A stretch of DNA of 64,000 nucleotides from Desulfocapsa sp. (GTDB lineage Bacteria > Desulfobacterota > Desulfobulbia > Desulfobulbales > Desulfocapsaceae). Below, in pieces: positions 29,820 through 42,640 of the stretch. The position numbers and the translations under genes are program-made. The notes under the pieces were generated by a model. That model was not told the DNA's origin. It worked only from the letters and a program-made list of their open reading frames with translations, and ran no database searches. Every line of letters begins with the position of its first letter. Within the stretch, counting starts at the first letter, position 1. The stretch covers positions 106,428-170,427 of the forward strand of contig JAFLJS010000036.1 of assembly GCA_022712895.1 (NCBI GenBank), written 5' to 3'.

Positions 29820-30905
29820 CTACCCTAAGCCAATGAGAATTATATCATGGTCTGGACAGTTTGCACAAAAATCAATCTCACTCATTTTTCCGTGTTTATT
29901 CAGGCTTACAACCTCTTTTCGAGCATCACCCTGCCAGATTTCCGCAAGAGTCATATCATTGATGTTGCCATAGCAAATTTCACCGTTATAGGTCGCATCA
30001 CACGGCGTAACCATTCCATTTGAGCAGATAAACGCTCCATTTCTTGTGATGCGCGGACATGAGGTCAGCTCCGTTCGTTTCCTTTGCTCAAGCCCAAACT
30101 TATTATTTTCAAACCCAACATACTCAAGCATGTTCACACTAACAATATCGGCCACCTTATAATGCTTTTTTATAAAGCCATCCACTTCATGTTTAGTCGA
30201 TTCCTGCTCTATCATCTGCGTATGAATAAATGGACGCCGTGGCAAATTATCGACACCTTTAAAATCATACAATTTTTGCAGATTACCCTGCACGGTTTTG
30301 AAATCACCTTGAGGGGCCACTTTATTATATGTTTCTTCAGTAATGGCGTGGGCGGAGAAATTGATATAATCAATATTCGAATCAAAAACATTTCGGATAA
30401 TTTCTTCGTTAAAAAATTGTCCATTTGTGCTCATCCAAATCACACCTAAATTTTTCTTGGTGCTTATATGTTGAATATTTTTTATAAATTCCGGATGCAA
30501 TATTGACTCTCCAAGATGATAAATCCACAAGCCTTCTATTCCGTGCTCATCAAGTTCATCAACCATTTTTCGATATAACTTTCCTGGCATATCCATTCGC
30601 GGACGTTGGAGATTCTGCTGTGGACACATCCGACAATTAAAATTGCACCGGCTTGTCATTTCCAGCAGCACTCTTCGTGGAAAATCATCTCTGTCAATAT
30701 ATTTGATAAATGGTTCTTTCTTTCTTACAGGAACAACAGTAACTCCATCCTCAGCCAAAGAATTTGCATATCGCAGATTGTCCTCTTCGTTGAGTAACTG
30801 TAAATCACTGGTTAACCAGACCCTTTTCATCTGCCGTAATTCACTAAAGGGAAGTATTCTAGGTTCTTTCACTTCCAGGTATCTTGATAAATCAACAAAT
30901 TCCAT
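29820..30905 (-). CDS. Radical SAM protein with SPASM-like C-terminus
   Basis: A 361-residue enzyme. Residues about 86-94 hold the 4Fe-4S motif CNFNCRMC (CxxxCxxC). The C-terminus carries further cysteines in a SPASM-like pattern (SCPRITRNGAFICSNGMV, TPCDAT, then FCANCPDHD), indicating auxiliary iron-sulfur clusters. Such enzymes perform radical chemistry on sugars or peptides. Its place inside the pse operon, next to a methyltransferase and a WbqC-like protein, suggests modification of a sugar or its precursor. The exact reaction is unknown. Confidence 0.87.
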   Translation of the reverse strand: MEFVDLSRYLEVKEPRILPFSELRQMKRVWLTSDLQLLNEEDNLRYANSLAEDGVTVVPVRKKEPFIKYIDRDDFPRRVLLEMTSRCNFNCRMCPQQNLQRPRMDMPGKLYRKMVDELDEHGIEGLWIYHLGESILHPEFIKNIQHISTKKNLGVIWMSTNGQFFNEEIIRNVFDSNIDYINFSAHAITEETYNKVAPQGDFKTVQGNLQKLYDFKGVDNLPRRPFIHTQMIEQESTKHEVDGFIKKHYKVADIVSVNMLEYVGFENNKFGLEQRKRTELTSCPRITRNGAFICSNGMVTPCDATYNGEICYGNINDMTLAEIWQGDARKEVVSLNKHGKMSEIDFCANCPDHDIILIGLG

Positions 30906-30920
30906 ATGCTACACCATCCA

Positions 30921-31805
30921 TTAATTTGTTTTGGGAGTACAATACACAATTGCATTTCGGCCAAGCTCCAACTCGGCCAATGCCTTGTAAAACTTCTTCA
31001 GTTTATCGCTCTTGCCATATTTCGCCATGAGCTTTTCAAATCTGACACGTTTTTGATGACATTCTTTACCGACTTCAGCATTACCCACGTACACATCACC
31101 AAAAAGCATAAACATTTCCATGGGAAAAGAAGCATCCTGGCTCACTATCTCATATCCAGCTGCTTCCAGAATTTTACTCAACGATTTACAGGAAAAATAA
31201 TTGATATGATTGGGAGGACATACCCACCACTCCTTAAGCCCATATTCTTCATTGGCAATAACCTGGAAAGCATTATATTCATTGGGGACGTCTATTGCTA
31301 AAAGACCATTATCCTTTAGCAATTTGTCTTTAATACTAACCAGTACATCGTAGGGGTTTCGCAAATGTTCCAAAACATTATTTAATGTAACAACATCAAA
31401 TTTTTGTTTCACAATATCAAACTCCTCAATGCCTCCTTTGTATACATCAAGCCCCTGTGATCTGGCATAGTCAACACCCTCAGGAGACGGTTCAATACCA
31501 CTAACTTCTAATCCCTGTTTCTTAAAGTAGATAAGGGCCTGCGCAAAACCAAAACCGATATCAAACAATGACCTACCTGCTAAATCACCGTGGAACTCTT
31601 CAATGATTTCACATATTTTTTCCCATCTACTATCAAAAAAATCCTGATCTTTTTTTTGCACCTTTAATAAGGAATTATTAAAATTCTTATACTCTGCAGA
31701 ATAAAATTCTTCCAGATAGTATCGCTCAACATCTTCCTGGGAAGGTGTCGGGTCTAGTTTGTAATAGCCGAACTTTTCATCCTTAACTATTGCATAATTT
31801 ACCAT
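30921..31805 (-). CDS. SAM-dependent methyltransferase
   Basis: A 294-residue class I methyltransferase. SAM motif I is SLFDIGFGFAQALIYF, with the acidic residue in VSGIEPSPEGV, and the later motif FDVVTLNNVLEHLRNPYDV. PPNHINYFSCKSL is the substrate-side motif common in sugar methyltransferases of glycan loci. It follows the WbqC-like gene and precedes the radical SAM gene by 15 bp, so it is probably cotranscribed with the pse genes. Confidence 0.85.
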   Translation of the reverse strand: MVNYAIVKDEKFGYYKLDPTPSQEDVERYYLEEFYSAEYKNFNNSLLKVQKKDQDFFDSRWEKICEIIEEFHGDLAGRSLFDIGFGFAQALIYFKKQGLEVSGIEPSPEGVDYARSQGLDVYKGGIEEFDIVKQKFDVVTLNNVLEHLRNPYDVLVSIKDKLLKDNGLLAIDVPNEYNAFQVIANEEYGLKEWWVCPPNHINYFSCKSLSKILEAAGYEIVSQDASFPMEMFMLFGDVYVGNAEVGKECHQKRVRFEKLMAKYGKSDKLKKFYKALAELELGRNAIVYCTPKTN

Positions 31806-31874
31806 ACGTTATCTCTTCTTTATGAAATTCTCTAATTACTGTTTCTACCAAGAGGAACAGTAATAGATTTATAG

Positions 31875-32615
31875 TTAAATATCTCTGTAAGAAAATGAAG
31901 GTCCCCTGCCATTCTTTATAATATCAAGGCTATTGCTGAAGCCATGGTTGAATAATAGATCGAGGATACTCAGATAAGAAACAAACGAGTCTCCCAGTTG
32001 TCTATATGTAGGGTGTGTATAATTCATGTAGCGTAATTCTATATTGCTGTCTGCAAAAGCACCACCAACTTGCTTTCTATTAATATATTCTTTCGCTCCA
32101 ACAGGAGAAATGTATCGACTACAATCGAGTTCGGTGCATATCTCAACTATCCGATCATCTTTATATCTATCAGATTCCTTCAAATTTGACGATTTCAACA
32201 TACAGGTGTCTATTCCGAGTTTATCACTTATCCCTTTAGTAACAGCTATGGTAATATCTGCTAAAAAATTACTCTGCTCACTTAACATTGTGATATATTC
32301 ACTCACTATTTCTTCTTTAAAAGGAGCCTTAGCATAACTCTGCTCAACAGTCTTTACATGCTTTTTTCTCCAATTTGATCTGTCATCAACTTTGGCCACG
32401 TTAATCATGGTATTCATGCCATTAACACTGAGTGCTGGTATTGTTAGCATCTGCTCTTTATTTGCAGATTTAATACGATTTCTGACCTGCCAGCTTTGTT
32501 TTTCAAGTTTAACATCATCTAAAAAAACAAAAACATCTACCTGGTCTAGTAAATCAAAATATCCAAGCCACGGTAGATATGTGGGTTGCATAATCGCACA
32601 TGTTTTTCCTGCCAT
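31875..32615 (-). CDS. WbqC-family protein
   Basis: A 246-residue protein that begins with the WbqC hallmark CAIMQPTYLPWLGYFDLL, continuing DVFVFLDDVKLEKQSWQ. The C-terminal half has SRYISPVGAKEYI and IELRYMNYTHPTYRQLG. Members occur in O-antigen loci and are thought to take part in making modified amino sugars, but the biochemical role is not settled. The start shares one base with the stop of the pseH gene. Confidence 0.88.
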   Translation of the reverse strand: MAGKTCAIMQPTYLPWLGYFDLLDQVDVFVFLDDVKLEKQSWQVRNRIKSANKEQMLTIPALSVNGMNTMINVAKVDDRSNWRKKHVKTVEQSYAKAPFKEEIVSEYITMLSEQSNFLADITIAVTKGISDKLGIDTCMLKSSNLKESDRYKDDRIVEICTELDCSRYISPVGAKEYINRKQVGGAFADSNIELRYMNYTHPTYRQLGDSFVSYLSILDLLFNHGFSNSLDIIKNGRGPSFSYRDI

Positions 32616-33130
32616 TATGCAATCTCCCTTTTGTATATAGCCATCAGAACGACATTGTTCTCAAGTTCATCCTCTTCTTTGAAACCCAGTTTCAAATAGG
32701 ATTTCATAGCAAAACGATTCGTACGAGAAACTTTTAAGAATAATCGATTAAAATCTTGTTCCATAAACAGATACCTAATTATTCTTGCAAATGCTTTCGA
32801 CCCGTACTCCTTACCTCTGTCACTCCTATTTCCAATATATATGCCAAGTTCTGCTTCTTTGGCATCCCAATTAATAAACATAACTCTGGCAACACCTATT
32901 AATTTATTAGTGCCTACAAGGTAGATTCCCAAAAGAATCTGATTATTATCACCCATATTTTTCACATACCATTGCCTAACATCTTGTAAATCAGTATGTT
33001 GAAATTTACTCAGCATGAGAATCGATAAATCTCTATCATTTTTCCACTTCTTAATTGTAACAAAATCTTTTTCCAAAAGCGGCTTTAGCACTAAGTGGCT
33101 ATCAACTTTTAGCTCAAGATCCTCACGCAT
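32615..33130 (-). CDS. pseH: UDP-4-amino-sugar N-acetyltransferase
   Basis: A 171-residue GNAT protein. LVLKPLLEKDFVTIKKWKND and MLSKFQHTD near the start and the acetyl-CoA block GIYIGNRSDRGKEYGSKAF are visible, with FNRLFLKVSRTNRFAMKSYL near the end. This matches PseH, which N-acetylates C4 of UDP-4-amino-4,6-dideoxy-N-acetyl-altrosamine. The gene overlaps pseG by 8 bp and precedes the WbqC-like gene. Confidence 0.88.
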   Translation of the reverse strand: MREDLELKVDSHLVLKPLLEKDFVTIKKWKNDRDLSILMLSKFQHTDLQDVRQWYVKNMGDNNQILLGIYLVGTNKLIGVARVMFINWDAKEAELGIYIGNRSDRGKEYGSKAFARIIRYLFMEQDFNRLFLKVSRTNRFAMKSYLKLGFKEEDELENNVVLMAIYKREIA

Positions 33131-34130
33131 TACGGCACACCTCAGCTATTACTGCTGCTATATTTACCGCTCCATCAGATTCATAAAGATTATAAAATAA
33201 CTTACTTAAATTATCGCGAATCTCTTTTTCTTTTAATATTTCCAAACTTTTCTCGATGATACACGTAAGCTCATGAGGAGTATTGGTATATGAGCCGCCA
33301 TCGAGAACAATTTTATTCTCAATAAGGTAAGACGTATTCATGTACTGGTTTTGAGCGACACAATACAACAGAGACGGTATACCTAATTTGGCTAGTTCAG
33401 TTGATACCTGTCCCCCATTACCAATAGCTATATCGGATGTTGCCATCAAGCCCATTATCTCACTTGCTGATAAACTGGAATAATAGTTGGCAACGTTACT
33501 TACAGGCTGGCTCATATGTCCAACGACCGTAATAACAGGCGACTTAAGAATCTTATAAATTGCGGTAATACAATACGGAATAACATTAGTAAGGTCACTA
33601 CTTCCAACACAAATAAATATGTTCTCTATGGTATCTTGAACTTTATTTCTGGATAAACTTAAGAATTCCGGCCTTACGGGTAAATATTTTGTCCCAAGAA
33701 AATATTTGCTTTCTTTATTGGTGTAACACAAGTTGTGCGCATACGGTAAGCCATTGAATACATAACCTTTGGGTAAGTCTAAATTACAGCCATCATCATA
33801 AAAAGCTACCTTTGCAGCTTGTGTGCAAACTACATCGATAATTGCCGAATCTGCCTGGTATGAATCGACGAGGACAAGCTTGTACCGAGACAAATCCAGT
33901 GATTGTAGCCCATTATGCCAGTCGCATAAGATATAATCAAAAAGGACCAGGTCTTCGATTACTGCATCACAATGGATTGCAAATACAACTTGGACTCCTT
34001 GCTGCTCAATTGCACTGGCAATGGCTGAACACCTGGTGACATGACCCCGCCCAATTTTTTTTCCTGCATCAGTCAATATCAGGATATCAGCTGAATTACT
34101 TTTTAAAGAATTTTGCCTCACTCTAGTCAA
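33123..34130 (-). CDS. pseG: UDP-2,4-diacetamido-2,4,6-trideoxy-altropyranose hydrolase
   Basis: A 335-residue GT-B-like hydrolase that releases UDP from the bacillosamine-type altrose precursor. It has ILTDAGKKIGRGHVTRCSAI (glycine-rich loop with the catalytic histidine), VLVDSYQAD, AFYDDGCNLDL and the C-terminal IAIGNGGQVSTELAKLGIP nucleotide-binding block. Order and overlap with pseH support the assignment. Confidence 0.88.
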   Translation of the reverse strand: MTRVRQNSLKSNSADILILTDAGKKIGRGHVTRCSAIASAIEQQGVQVVFAIHCDAVIEDLVLFDYILCDWHNGLQSLDLSRYKLVLVDSYQADSAIIDVVCTQAAKVAFYDDGCNLDLPKGYVFNGLPYAHNLCYTNKESKYFLGTKYLPVRPEFLSLSRNKVQDTIENIFICVGSSDLTNVIPYCITAIYKILKSPVITVVGHMSQPVSNVANYYSSLSASEIMGLMATSDIAIGNGGQVSTELAKLGIPSLLYCVAQNQYMNTSYLIENKIVLDGGSYTNTPHELTCIIEKSLEILKEKEIRDNLSKLFYNLYESDGAVNIAAVIAEVCRNA

Positions 34131-34185
34131 TTGCTCTTCTTATCTATTTTTTCATCAGTATATATAGCAGAAAAGAGTTTCATAA

Positions 34186-34874
34186 TTACCCATCACCTTG
34201 AAGGGCTTTGTACATCCTTTCAGCCACTTCCCAGTCCTCAAAAGTATCAATATCCTGTACACGATAACGTGGCAATACGATGGGAATTGTATTACAAGAC
34301 CAAAAAGATTTCTCAGCGAGAAAATGCTTAACAGTGGCCCAATAAAACTGTCCGGCGTCGTGGAAACATTCGGGTAAATCCTGGGATCGTGTCATACGGT
34401 GCTTCGCCCACACCATCTCAAGTGTATCATGTTCGTTCATCTTTAAAGCACGGAAGATTGGCGCAGGAAAGGTGGTGACAGTAAACGCAGAGCATTCCTC
34501 ACATGAGCAGAGGATATCGAACCCTTTTTTCAAATCAGCAGGACGTATAAATGGTGCTGTTGCATAAACACAACAGACATAATCAGCATGAATTCCCAGT
34601 TTTGTTATGCGTTGCAAAGTATCAAAAACCACTGCATCGGTTCCAGTAAAGTCATCGGCAATATCACTGCCACGTATAAATGGGATTTCAGCACCATACT
34701 CTGATGCTACCCTGGCAATATCAGGGGAATCTGTGGAAACAAAAACATGATCAAAAATTCCACTTTTACGTGTCGCCTCTATCGAATAGGAAATAAGAGG
34801 CTTTCCTGCAAAATCTCTTATATTCTTACCTGGAATTCTTTTACTACCTCCGCGAGCAGGAATAATAGCAACAT

Positions 34875-34878
<4 letters not shown>
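34186..34878 (-). CDS. pseF: Pseudaminic acid cytidylyltransferase
   Basis: A 230-residue CMP-sialate synthetase-family enzyme that activates pseudaminic acid with CTP. It shows AIIPARGGSKRIPGKNIRDF (CTP loop), HVFVSTDSPDIARVASEYGA, DDFTGTDAVVFDTLQ and YATAPFIRPADLKKG. PGKNIRDFAGKPLI is typical of PseF. It overlaps pseC by 4 bp. Confidence 0.92.
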
Positions 34879-37656
<2,778 letters not shown>

Positions 37657-40602
37657 ATGACTCGTAAATTTTTCTCTCTGTGCTTAGCTTTCAGTCTACT
37701 CATAATCGGTACTGTGTTTGGTCTGAAAACTTTTCAAAAAGCAACCGTAACTTTAGAAGTGGAGACAACTCACCAACAACGCATACAATTCTTTTGGGCA
37801 ACACCTGTCACCGAAATCAACCATGCTGCCTTTAGCGAAAAAGAATCAATACGTTTTACCATTTCTCCTAAAAATCAAACGTATCAAGCTAAGCTCACGG
37901 ACTTTAACAACATGGGTTTGCTTCGTCTTGACCCTGCCAATCGTCCAGCACAGATCAAAATAAATAAAATCACCCTGAGTCAACCAGGGTATCAGGACAT
38001 AAGATTGACAAAAACAGCCTTGTACAAAGTTGTCGATGGCAGTTTTAGTTTAACAAAGAGTAGTGCCCCAGACATATTACTGGAGACCTATTCCCAGGAC
38101 GGGCAATTCTTCTTTTCCATTGATCCTGTTTTCAGTCTTACGCAATATTACTTTGACATGTGGAATATCGGAAAAAGTATCTGGGATTCGATACAGACTA
38201 GATGTGAATTACTTGGCATCACTTTTTTTTCTACACTATTGTGGCTTTGTGACCTCATACTCGTCTTACTGATTAGTAGTCAGATACTTCTTCTGCTCCG
38301 TATTAATTACAAGCAAATCAGTTCTTATCTCTGCCATTTTTTATTAACGACAACGGCAACCGTTGTCTTATCTGCTACTCTTCTCGGTAGCTTATCTCTG
38401 ATCCATTTCACCTCATTTATATTATTTCACAGCATAACCCTCATTGCTTTATATTGCATTAGCCTCTGGCGGCAGAAAAACAGTACGCAATACCCAAAGA
38501 ATATTACAAAGATGTATAAAGAGATGATGGCTGGCTTTCGCAAAAGCATGGCCGAAACCAATAGTCTTCCACAAAAGATAACATTTTTTCTGCTGCTAAC
38601 TGTTATAGTCATGATTTTTGCGTTGTACCTTGTACCCGCCATCTTTTCACTGCCTCTCAACTACGACTCCAACAATTATCGTTTGACAAGGGTTGGTTAT
38701 TGGCTTCAACAGAGTAGCATCCTGCACTACCCCACCCTGGATAAGCGACAGCTCTTCATGGCAGTGAATGGAGAACTGATGATGTTGTGGATCATTTCAT
38801 TTTTCAAAAATGGATTCCCACTGATACATCTTGTTCAATTTCTCGGTGCTATGCTGGCATCAGTCTCCACGTACTCCATTGGGCGATTTATTGGTTATTC
38901 TCGAATCTGGAGTTTGATTTCAGTCATTTTTTTTCTAGGCATCCCTGTTGCAGCGAGTCAAATTGCCACATCACAAACAGATCTGTTTACTACGGGCTGT
39001 CTTGTTACAGGCTTATTTTTTCTCCTTAAGGCGATGCGTGAAGGGAAAATGTCCCATTTTTCTTTTATGGGGATAGGGGTTGGATTAGCCTTGGGAGCAA
39101 AGGGCACTGTATTTTTTTGGGGTCCAGGCCTTGTGTTTCTCTTCCTTGGCTTATGGGTAATTTACCGAACACAACTCAGCACTGTATGCAAAGGTGCTAG
39201 CTTGGCCATTTGCCTAATTGTTCTCTGCGGGAGCTTTAATTATATTCAGAATTTTATTGCATTTGACAATCCATTCGCCCCAATCAAAGAAATAAAGGGG
39301 AATGTGTTCTTACACAAAAAGACTATCTCCAAGAAAAAAAGTGTCTCTAAAATGAATGGTACTTTGCTGAAAGGAGAGGCATTACTCTGGCAAATTTTCG
39401 AACCCAGCTCTAACCTCAAACTGGTGCATCCGCTTTCAAATTCGCTCGCCTCTATTTTAGAAAAGGATCTCCGAAAAAGATCTGTCGGCCTTAAATCATA
39501 TTTTGTCAACAGATATAAAGTGGCCACGGTCTGGGTTCGTTCAGCACATTACAGTGAAGATTATGCCTCTTTTGGGCTGGTTCCATTTTTTCTTTTTTTA
39601 CTTGGCGGCGGTTTGGCTTTCTATCGCGGTCTTGTACGCCATGACAAAAAAGGTCAGGTCCTACTCCTACTCTTTCTTTCCGTACTTTGCTATTTTCTCT
39701 TTTATCCTTATGTCAGAGCATGGTCTCTCCACCAGTACAGATACGCAGTCCTGCTAACACCTTTTATCAGTCTAATAGCGATATACTGTTTTGAGGGAAT
39801 ACGATGGGTAGCCTTGCGAACTCTCGTTCTTCCTGTTTTACTGTATCAGATTGTAATGTCATGGATGTTCGCAACTCAAGGGCAGAACCATGGCTGGAAG
39901 GCAATGATCAAAAATGGTACTTATGCCAACAATTATGCCCATTACTGGCAGGATACAGAATCATTAATCCAGCAACTTACCGGAACGACCAAAAGAGTTG
40001 GACTGTACCTTGGGAAAGGCCCATGGATCGCTCAACTATTTGATAGAAAAGTCTTTGACCATGTCGAATATATAACAGATTCCCCCAGCCCTCTATTTAT
40101 CGACAAACAATTTTTAATGGAAAACCAATATGACGCTGTCATTTTACAAAACCCAAAAGATATTGCTGTTGGGGATGGAGTAAATATAATATATAGCAAA
40201 AAGAAAAGTTTATATGCTGTCCAAAAAATAACCGCAGAGTACAAACAAAAGCCCTGGCTACTTAGTGGAGATATCTACGGTGATGGCTGGACTAAACCCA
40301 CGGGGCAGTTCAGAGCAGGAAACTGGCCAAGCAATTCACTCACGATAAGACTGCGTAACCCAGTGGATACTCCACGGTCGATAACGCTTACAAGCAGTAT
40401 TGAAGAATATGTGCTCACGTTAGAAGCCAAGCAAAATACTTTTCAGGATGTGATGATAAAGGTTAATGAACGTGATACGGTAAAATGGAAAGTGAATCCT
40501 GTATATTATCCTTGGAAACAAGGTAACGACACTGAGACCAGAGCACTGGGAATCCTTATGCGTTTACCTGACGATAGCCCAGGAATACAAAAATCAGATT
40601 GA
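37657..40602 (+). CDS. GT-C membrane glycosyltransferase with N- and C-terminal soluble domains
   Basis: A 981-residue protein. Residues about 5-25 are a membrane anchor, about 30-160 a soluble domain like that of the protein at 716-2581, and about 180-740 many membrane segments with a periplasmic acidic loop, NYDSNNYRLTRVGYWLQQ, that resembles the GT-C catalytic loop. The last 240 residues are soluble and beta-rich. GT-C enzymes use polyprenyl-phosphate sugars on the periplasmic side. The next gene encodes a polyprenyl-phosphate-sugar synthase-like GT2, the enzyme expected to supply its donor. Confidence 0.75.
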   Translation: MTRKFFSLCLAFSLLIIGTVFGLKTFQKATVTLEVETTHQQRIQFFWATPVTEINHAAFSEKESIRFTISPKNQTYQAKLTDFNNMGLLRLDPANRPAQIKINKITLSQPGYQDIRLTKTALYKVVDGSFSLTKSSAPDILLETYSQDGQFFFSIDPVFSLTQYYFDMWNIGKSIWDSIQTRCELLGITFFSTLLWLCDLILVLLISSQILLLLRINYKQISSYLCHFLLTTTATVVLSATLLGSLSLIHFTSFILFHSITLIALYCISLWRQKNSTQYPKNITKMYKEMMAGFRKSMAETNSLPQKITFFLLLTVIVMIFALYLVPAIFSLPLNYDSNNYRLTRVGYWLQQSSILHYPTLDKRQLFMAVNGELMMLWIISFFKNGFPLIHLVQFLGAMLASVSTYSIGRFIGYSRIWSLISVIFFLGIPVAASQIATSQTDLFTTGCLVTGLFFLLKAMREGKMSHFSFMGIGVGLALGAKGTVFFWGPGLVFLFLGLWVIYRTQLSTVCKGASLAICLIVLCGSFNYIQNFIAFDNPFAPIKEIKGNVFLHKKTISKKKSVSKMNGTLLKGEALLWQIFEPSSNLKLVHPLSNSLASILEKDLRKRSVGLKSYFVNRYKVATVWVRSAHYSEDYASFGLVPFFLFLLGGGLAFYRGLVRHDKKGQVLLLLFLSVLCYFLFYPYVRAWSLHQYRYAVLLTPFISLIAIYCFEGIRWVALRTLVLPVLLYQIVMSWMFATQGQNHGWKAMIKNGTYANNYAHYWQDTESLIQQLTGTTKRVGLYLGKGPWIAQLFDRKVFDHVEYITDSPSPLFIDKQFLMENQYDAVILQNPKDIAVGDGVNIIYSKKKSLYAVQKITAEYKQKPWLLSGDIYGDGWTKPTGQFRAGNWPSNSLTIRLRNPVDTPRSITLTSSIEEYVLTLEAKQNTFQDVMIKVNERDTVKWKVNPVYYPWKQGNDTETRALGILMRLPDDSPGIQKSD

Positions 40603-40643
40603 CCATGTTTTTTTGACCATGAAATTGTGCAAAAGGTGATGTC

Positions 40644-41606
40644 GTGAAATTAATAATTCAGATCCCATGTTATAATGAAGAGCAGACTCTTCCTGTAACG
40701 CTCAGAGATCTCCCCCGTGAGCTACCTGGCATTAGCAGTATTGAATGGCTTGTGATCGATGACGGCAGTACTGACAACACTGTCCAGGTTGCCCGAAAAA
40801 ACGGTGTCCACCATATCGTCTCCAATTCAAAAAATCTCGGTCTTGCCAAGACATTTATGAAAGGACTGCAAACAGCTCTCGAATTAGGTGCAGATATTAT
40901 TGTGAACACAGATGCTGACAACCAGTACCGTGGCTCCTGTGTCAAGGATCTTGTGGCACCAATAATTGCCGGAAATGCAGAGATGGTAATTGGCGCTCGA
41001 CCAATATTCGCCAACACCAATTTTTCTTTTATAAAAAAAATATTGCAAAGCCTTGGCAGCTGGACTGTGAGGCTTGCCAGTAATTCAAATATTCCTGACG
41101 CTCCAAGCGGCTTCCGTGCTTTCTCAAGGGAAGCGGCAATCCAGCTCAACGTTTATAATAATTACACCTATACTCTGGAGACAATTATTCAGGCTGGTCA
41201 AAAGAATATTCCAATGACCTGGGTACCCATTGAAATAAATGAAGAACTGCGTCCCTCTCGTTTATTCAAGAGTATCCCGTCTTATATTCTTAAATCGACA
41301 ACGGTTATCATTAGAATGTTTGTTGTCTACAGACCATTTCGTTTTTTTATGTCGTTGGGAATGGTTATATTGACCTTGGGTTTGCTGCTTGGCATGCGAT
41401 TCCTCTATATCTATATTACAGGTAGTGGCTCTGGAAATGTGCAGTCACTGATCTTAACAGGTATTCTTATTGGAGTCGGTTTTCAAACCATGCTCACTGC
41501 CTTTGTCGTTGATCTGATAAGTGTCAACCGCAAGCTTTTAGAAGAATTGTTGCGAAAAAGCCGAAGTACGCCAAAAGATACTCACCACACAAGCAAACAA
41601 CGATGA
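40644..41606 (+). CDS. Polyprenyl-phosphate sugar synthase-like GT2
   Basis: A 320-residue enzyme starting at GTG (40644). It has IIQIPCYNEEQTLPVTLRDL, VIDDGSTDNTVQVAR, IVNTDADNQY (the DxD site) and two C-terminal membrane segments (about residues 228-250 and 265-285), as in dolichol/undecaprenyl-phosphate mannose or glucose synthases. It likely moves a sugar to a polyprenyl phosphate for the GT-C protein encoded just upstream. It overlaps the following DUF354 gene by 4 bp. Confidence 0.87.
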   Translation: MKLIIQIPCYNEEQTLPVTLRDLPRELPGISSIEWLVIDDGSTDNTVQVARKNGVHHIVSNSKNLGLAKTFMKGLQTALELGADIIVNTDADNQYRGSCVKDLVAPIIAGNAEMVIGARPIFANTNFSFIKKILQSLGSWTVRLASNSNIPDAPSGFRAFSREAAIQLNVYNNYTYTLETIIQAGQKNIPMTWVPIEINEELRPSRLFKSIPSYILKSTTVIIRMFVVYRPFRFFMSLGMVILTLGLLLGMRFLYIYITGSGSGNVQSLILTGILIGVGFQTMLTAFVVDLISVNRKLLEELLRKSRSTPKDTHHTSKQR

Positions 41607-42640
41607 GATTACTCGCAGAATTCTCTCACCCTGCTCAGGTTCATAAGTTCAAGTTCCTATTTCGAAACCTACTTGCAAAGGGACATCATGTTCTGATATT
41701 GGCCAGGGACAAAGATGTAATGATTGAACTCCTGGAAGCAGAAGGATTGCCTTTTAAGAATATCAGTAAGGCAAAGACGACTCTTCCAGGCATGGCTCTT
41801 GAGTTGATTAGTCGTGAAGTTAAAACCTTCAAAACGGCATTGACGTATAAACCTGATGTTATGTTATCAGCACATTCTGTTGCAATAACTCACGTAGGTA
41901 AACTCCTTGGCATACCCGTGGTACTCCACGATGACACGGAGCATGCGTCACTTCAGCAAAAACTCTATATGCCGTTTGCAGACTATATTATCACCTCATC
42001 TGCCTATATGAAAGATCTTGGCAAAAGGCAAATCCGCATTAATTCGGTTGAACCTCTCATGTATCTGCATCCTACCTATTTTACGCCCGACCAGAATGTG
42101 CCTTCAAAATATGGTTTGAGCAAAAAAACCCCCTATGCAGTGCTCCGGTTAGTTTCTTGGAATGCAGCCCATGATGTGGGACATAGCAGTCCACTTGCCG
42201 GTCGGTGTCAACAACTAATAGCGTACTTGAAAACTCGTGGTATTGAAAAATTTATCCTCTCAACAGAAGCGCCAGAAGTTTTTGCAAATGATAGCGATGT
42301 ACAGACAATCAATCCGGAAGATTTGCACCATATCTTAGCTTTCGCATCACTCTGTATCTCGGAAGGGGGATCTGTTGCAATTGAGGCTGCAGTTCTTGGG
42401 ACACCAACTATTCTGGCCAATCCGTTACAAGCCGGCCTGTTTGCTCTCTTGGAACAATATGATCTTCTATTACGTTGTCAAACACTAGACGAAGTGTTCA
42501 AGACGGTTGAGTTATTACAGGCTAACCCTGATTCGACACAAAAGAAATGGAAGGCTGCTCAGCAACGGCTGATCAGTGAAAAGGACGATATGACCGTAGA
42601 AATAATGCAATTATTGCTACATATAACAGAGGCAGAGTAG
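41603..42640 (+). CDS. DUF354-family protein (GT-B-like)
   Basis: A 345-residue protein beginning RLLAEFSHPAQVHKFKFLFR, with VMLSAHSVAITHVGKLLGIP and VVLHDDTEHASLQQKL. The C-terminal half has SEGGSVAIEAAVLGTPTIL, the nucleotide-sugar type block of MurG/UDP-GlcNAc 2-epimerase folds. Members occur in polysaccharide loci of bacteria and archaea; no reaction has been firmly established as far as I know. It overlaps both neighbours by 1-4 bp. Confidence 0.82.
   Translation: MRLLAEFSHPAQVHKFKFLFRNLLAKGHHVLILARDKDVMIELLEAEGLPFKNISKAKTTLPGMALELISREVKTFKTALTYKPDVMLSAHSVAITHVGKLLGIPVVLHDDTEHASLQQKLYMPFADYIITSSAYMKDLGKRQIRINSVEPLMYLHPTYFTPDQNVPSKYGLSKKTPYAVLRLVSWNAAHDVGHSSPLAGRCQQLIAYLKTRGIEKFILSTEAPEVFANDSDVQTINPEDLHHILAFASLCISEGGSVAIEAAVLGTPTILANPLQAGLFALLEQYDLLLRCQTLDEVFKTVELLQANPDSTQKKWKAAQQRLISEKDDMTVEIMQLLLHITEAE

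Noticed and set aside
40670..41149. 159-codon minus-strand frame in the GT2 gene
   Set aside because: It is a shadow of the conserved GT2 domain.
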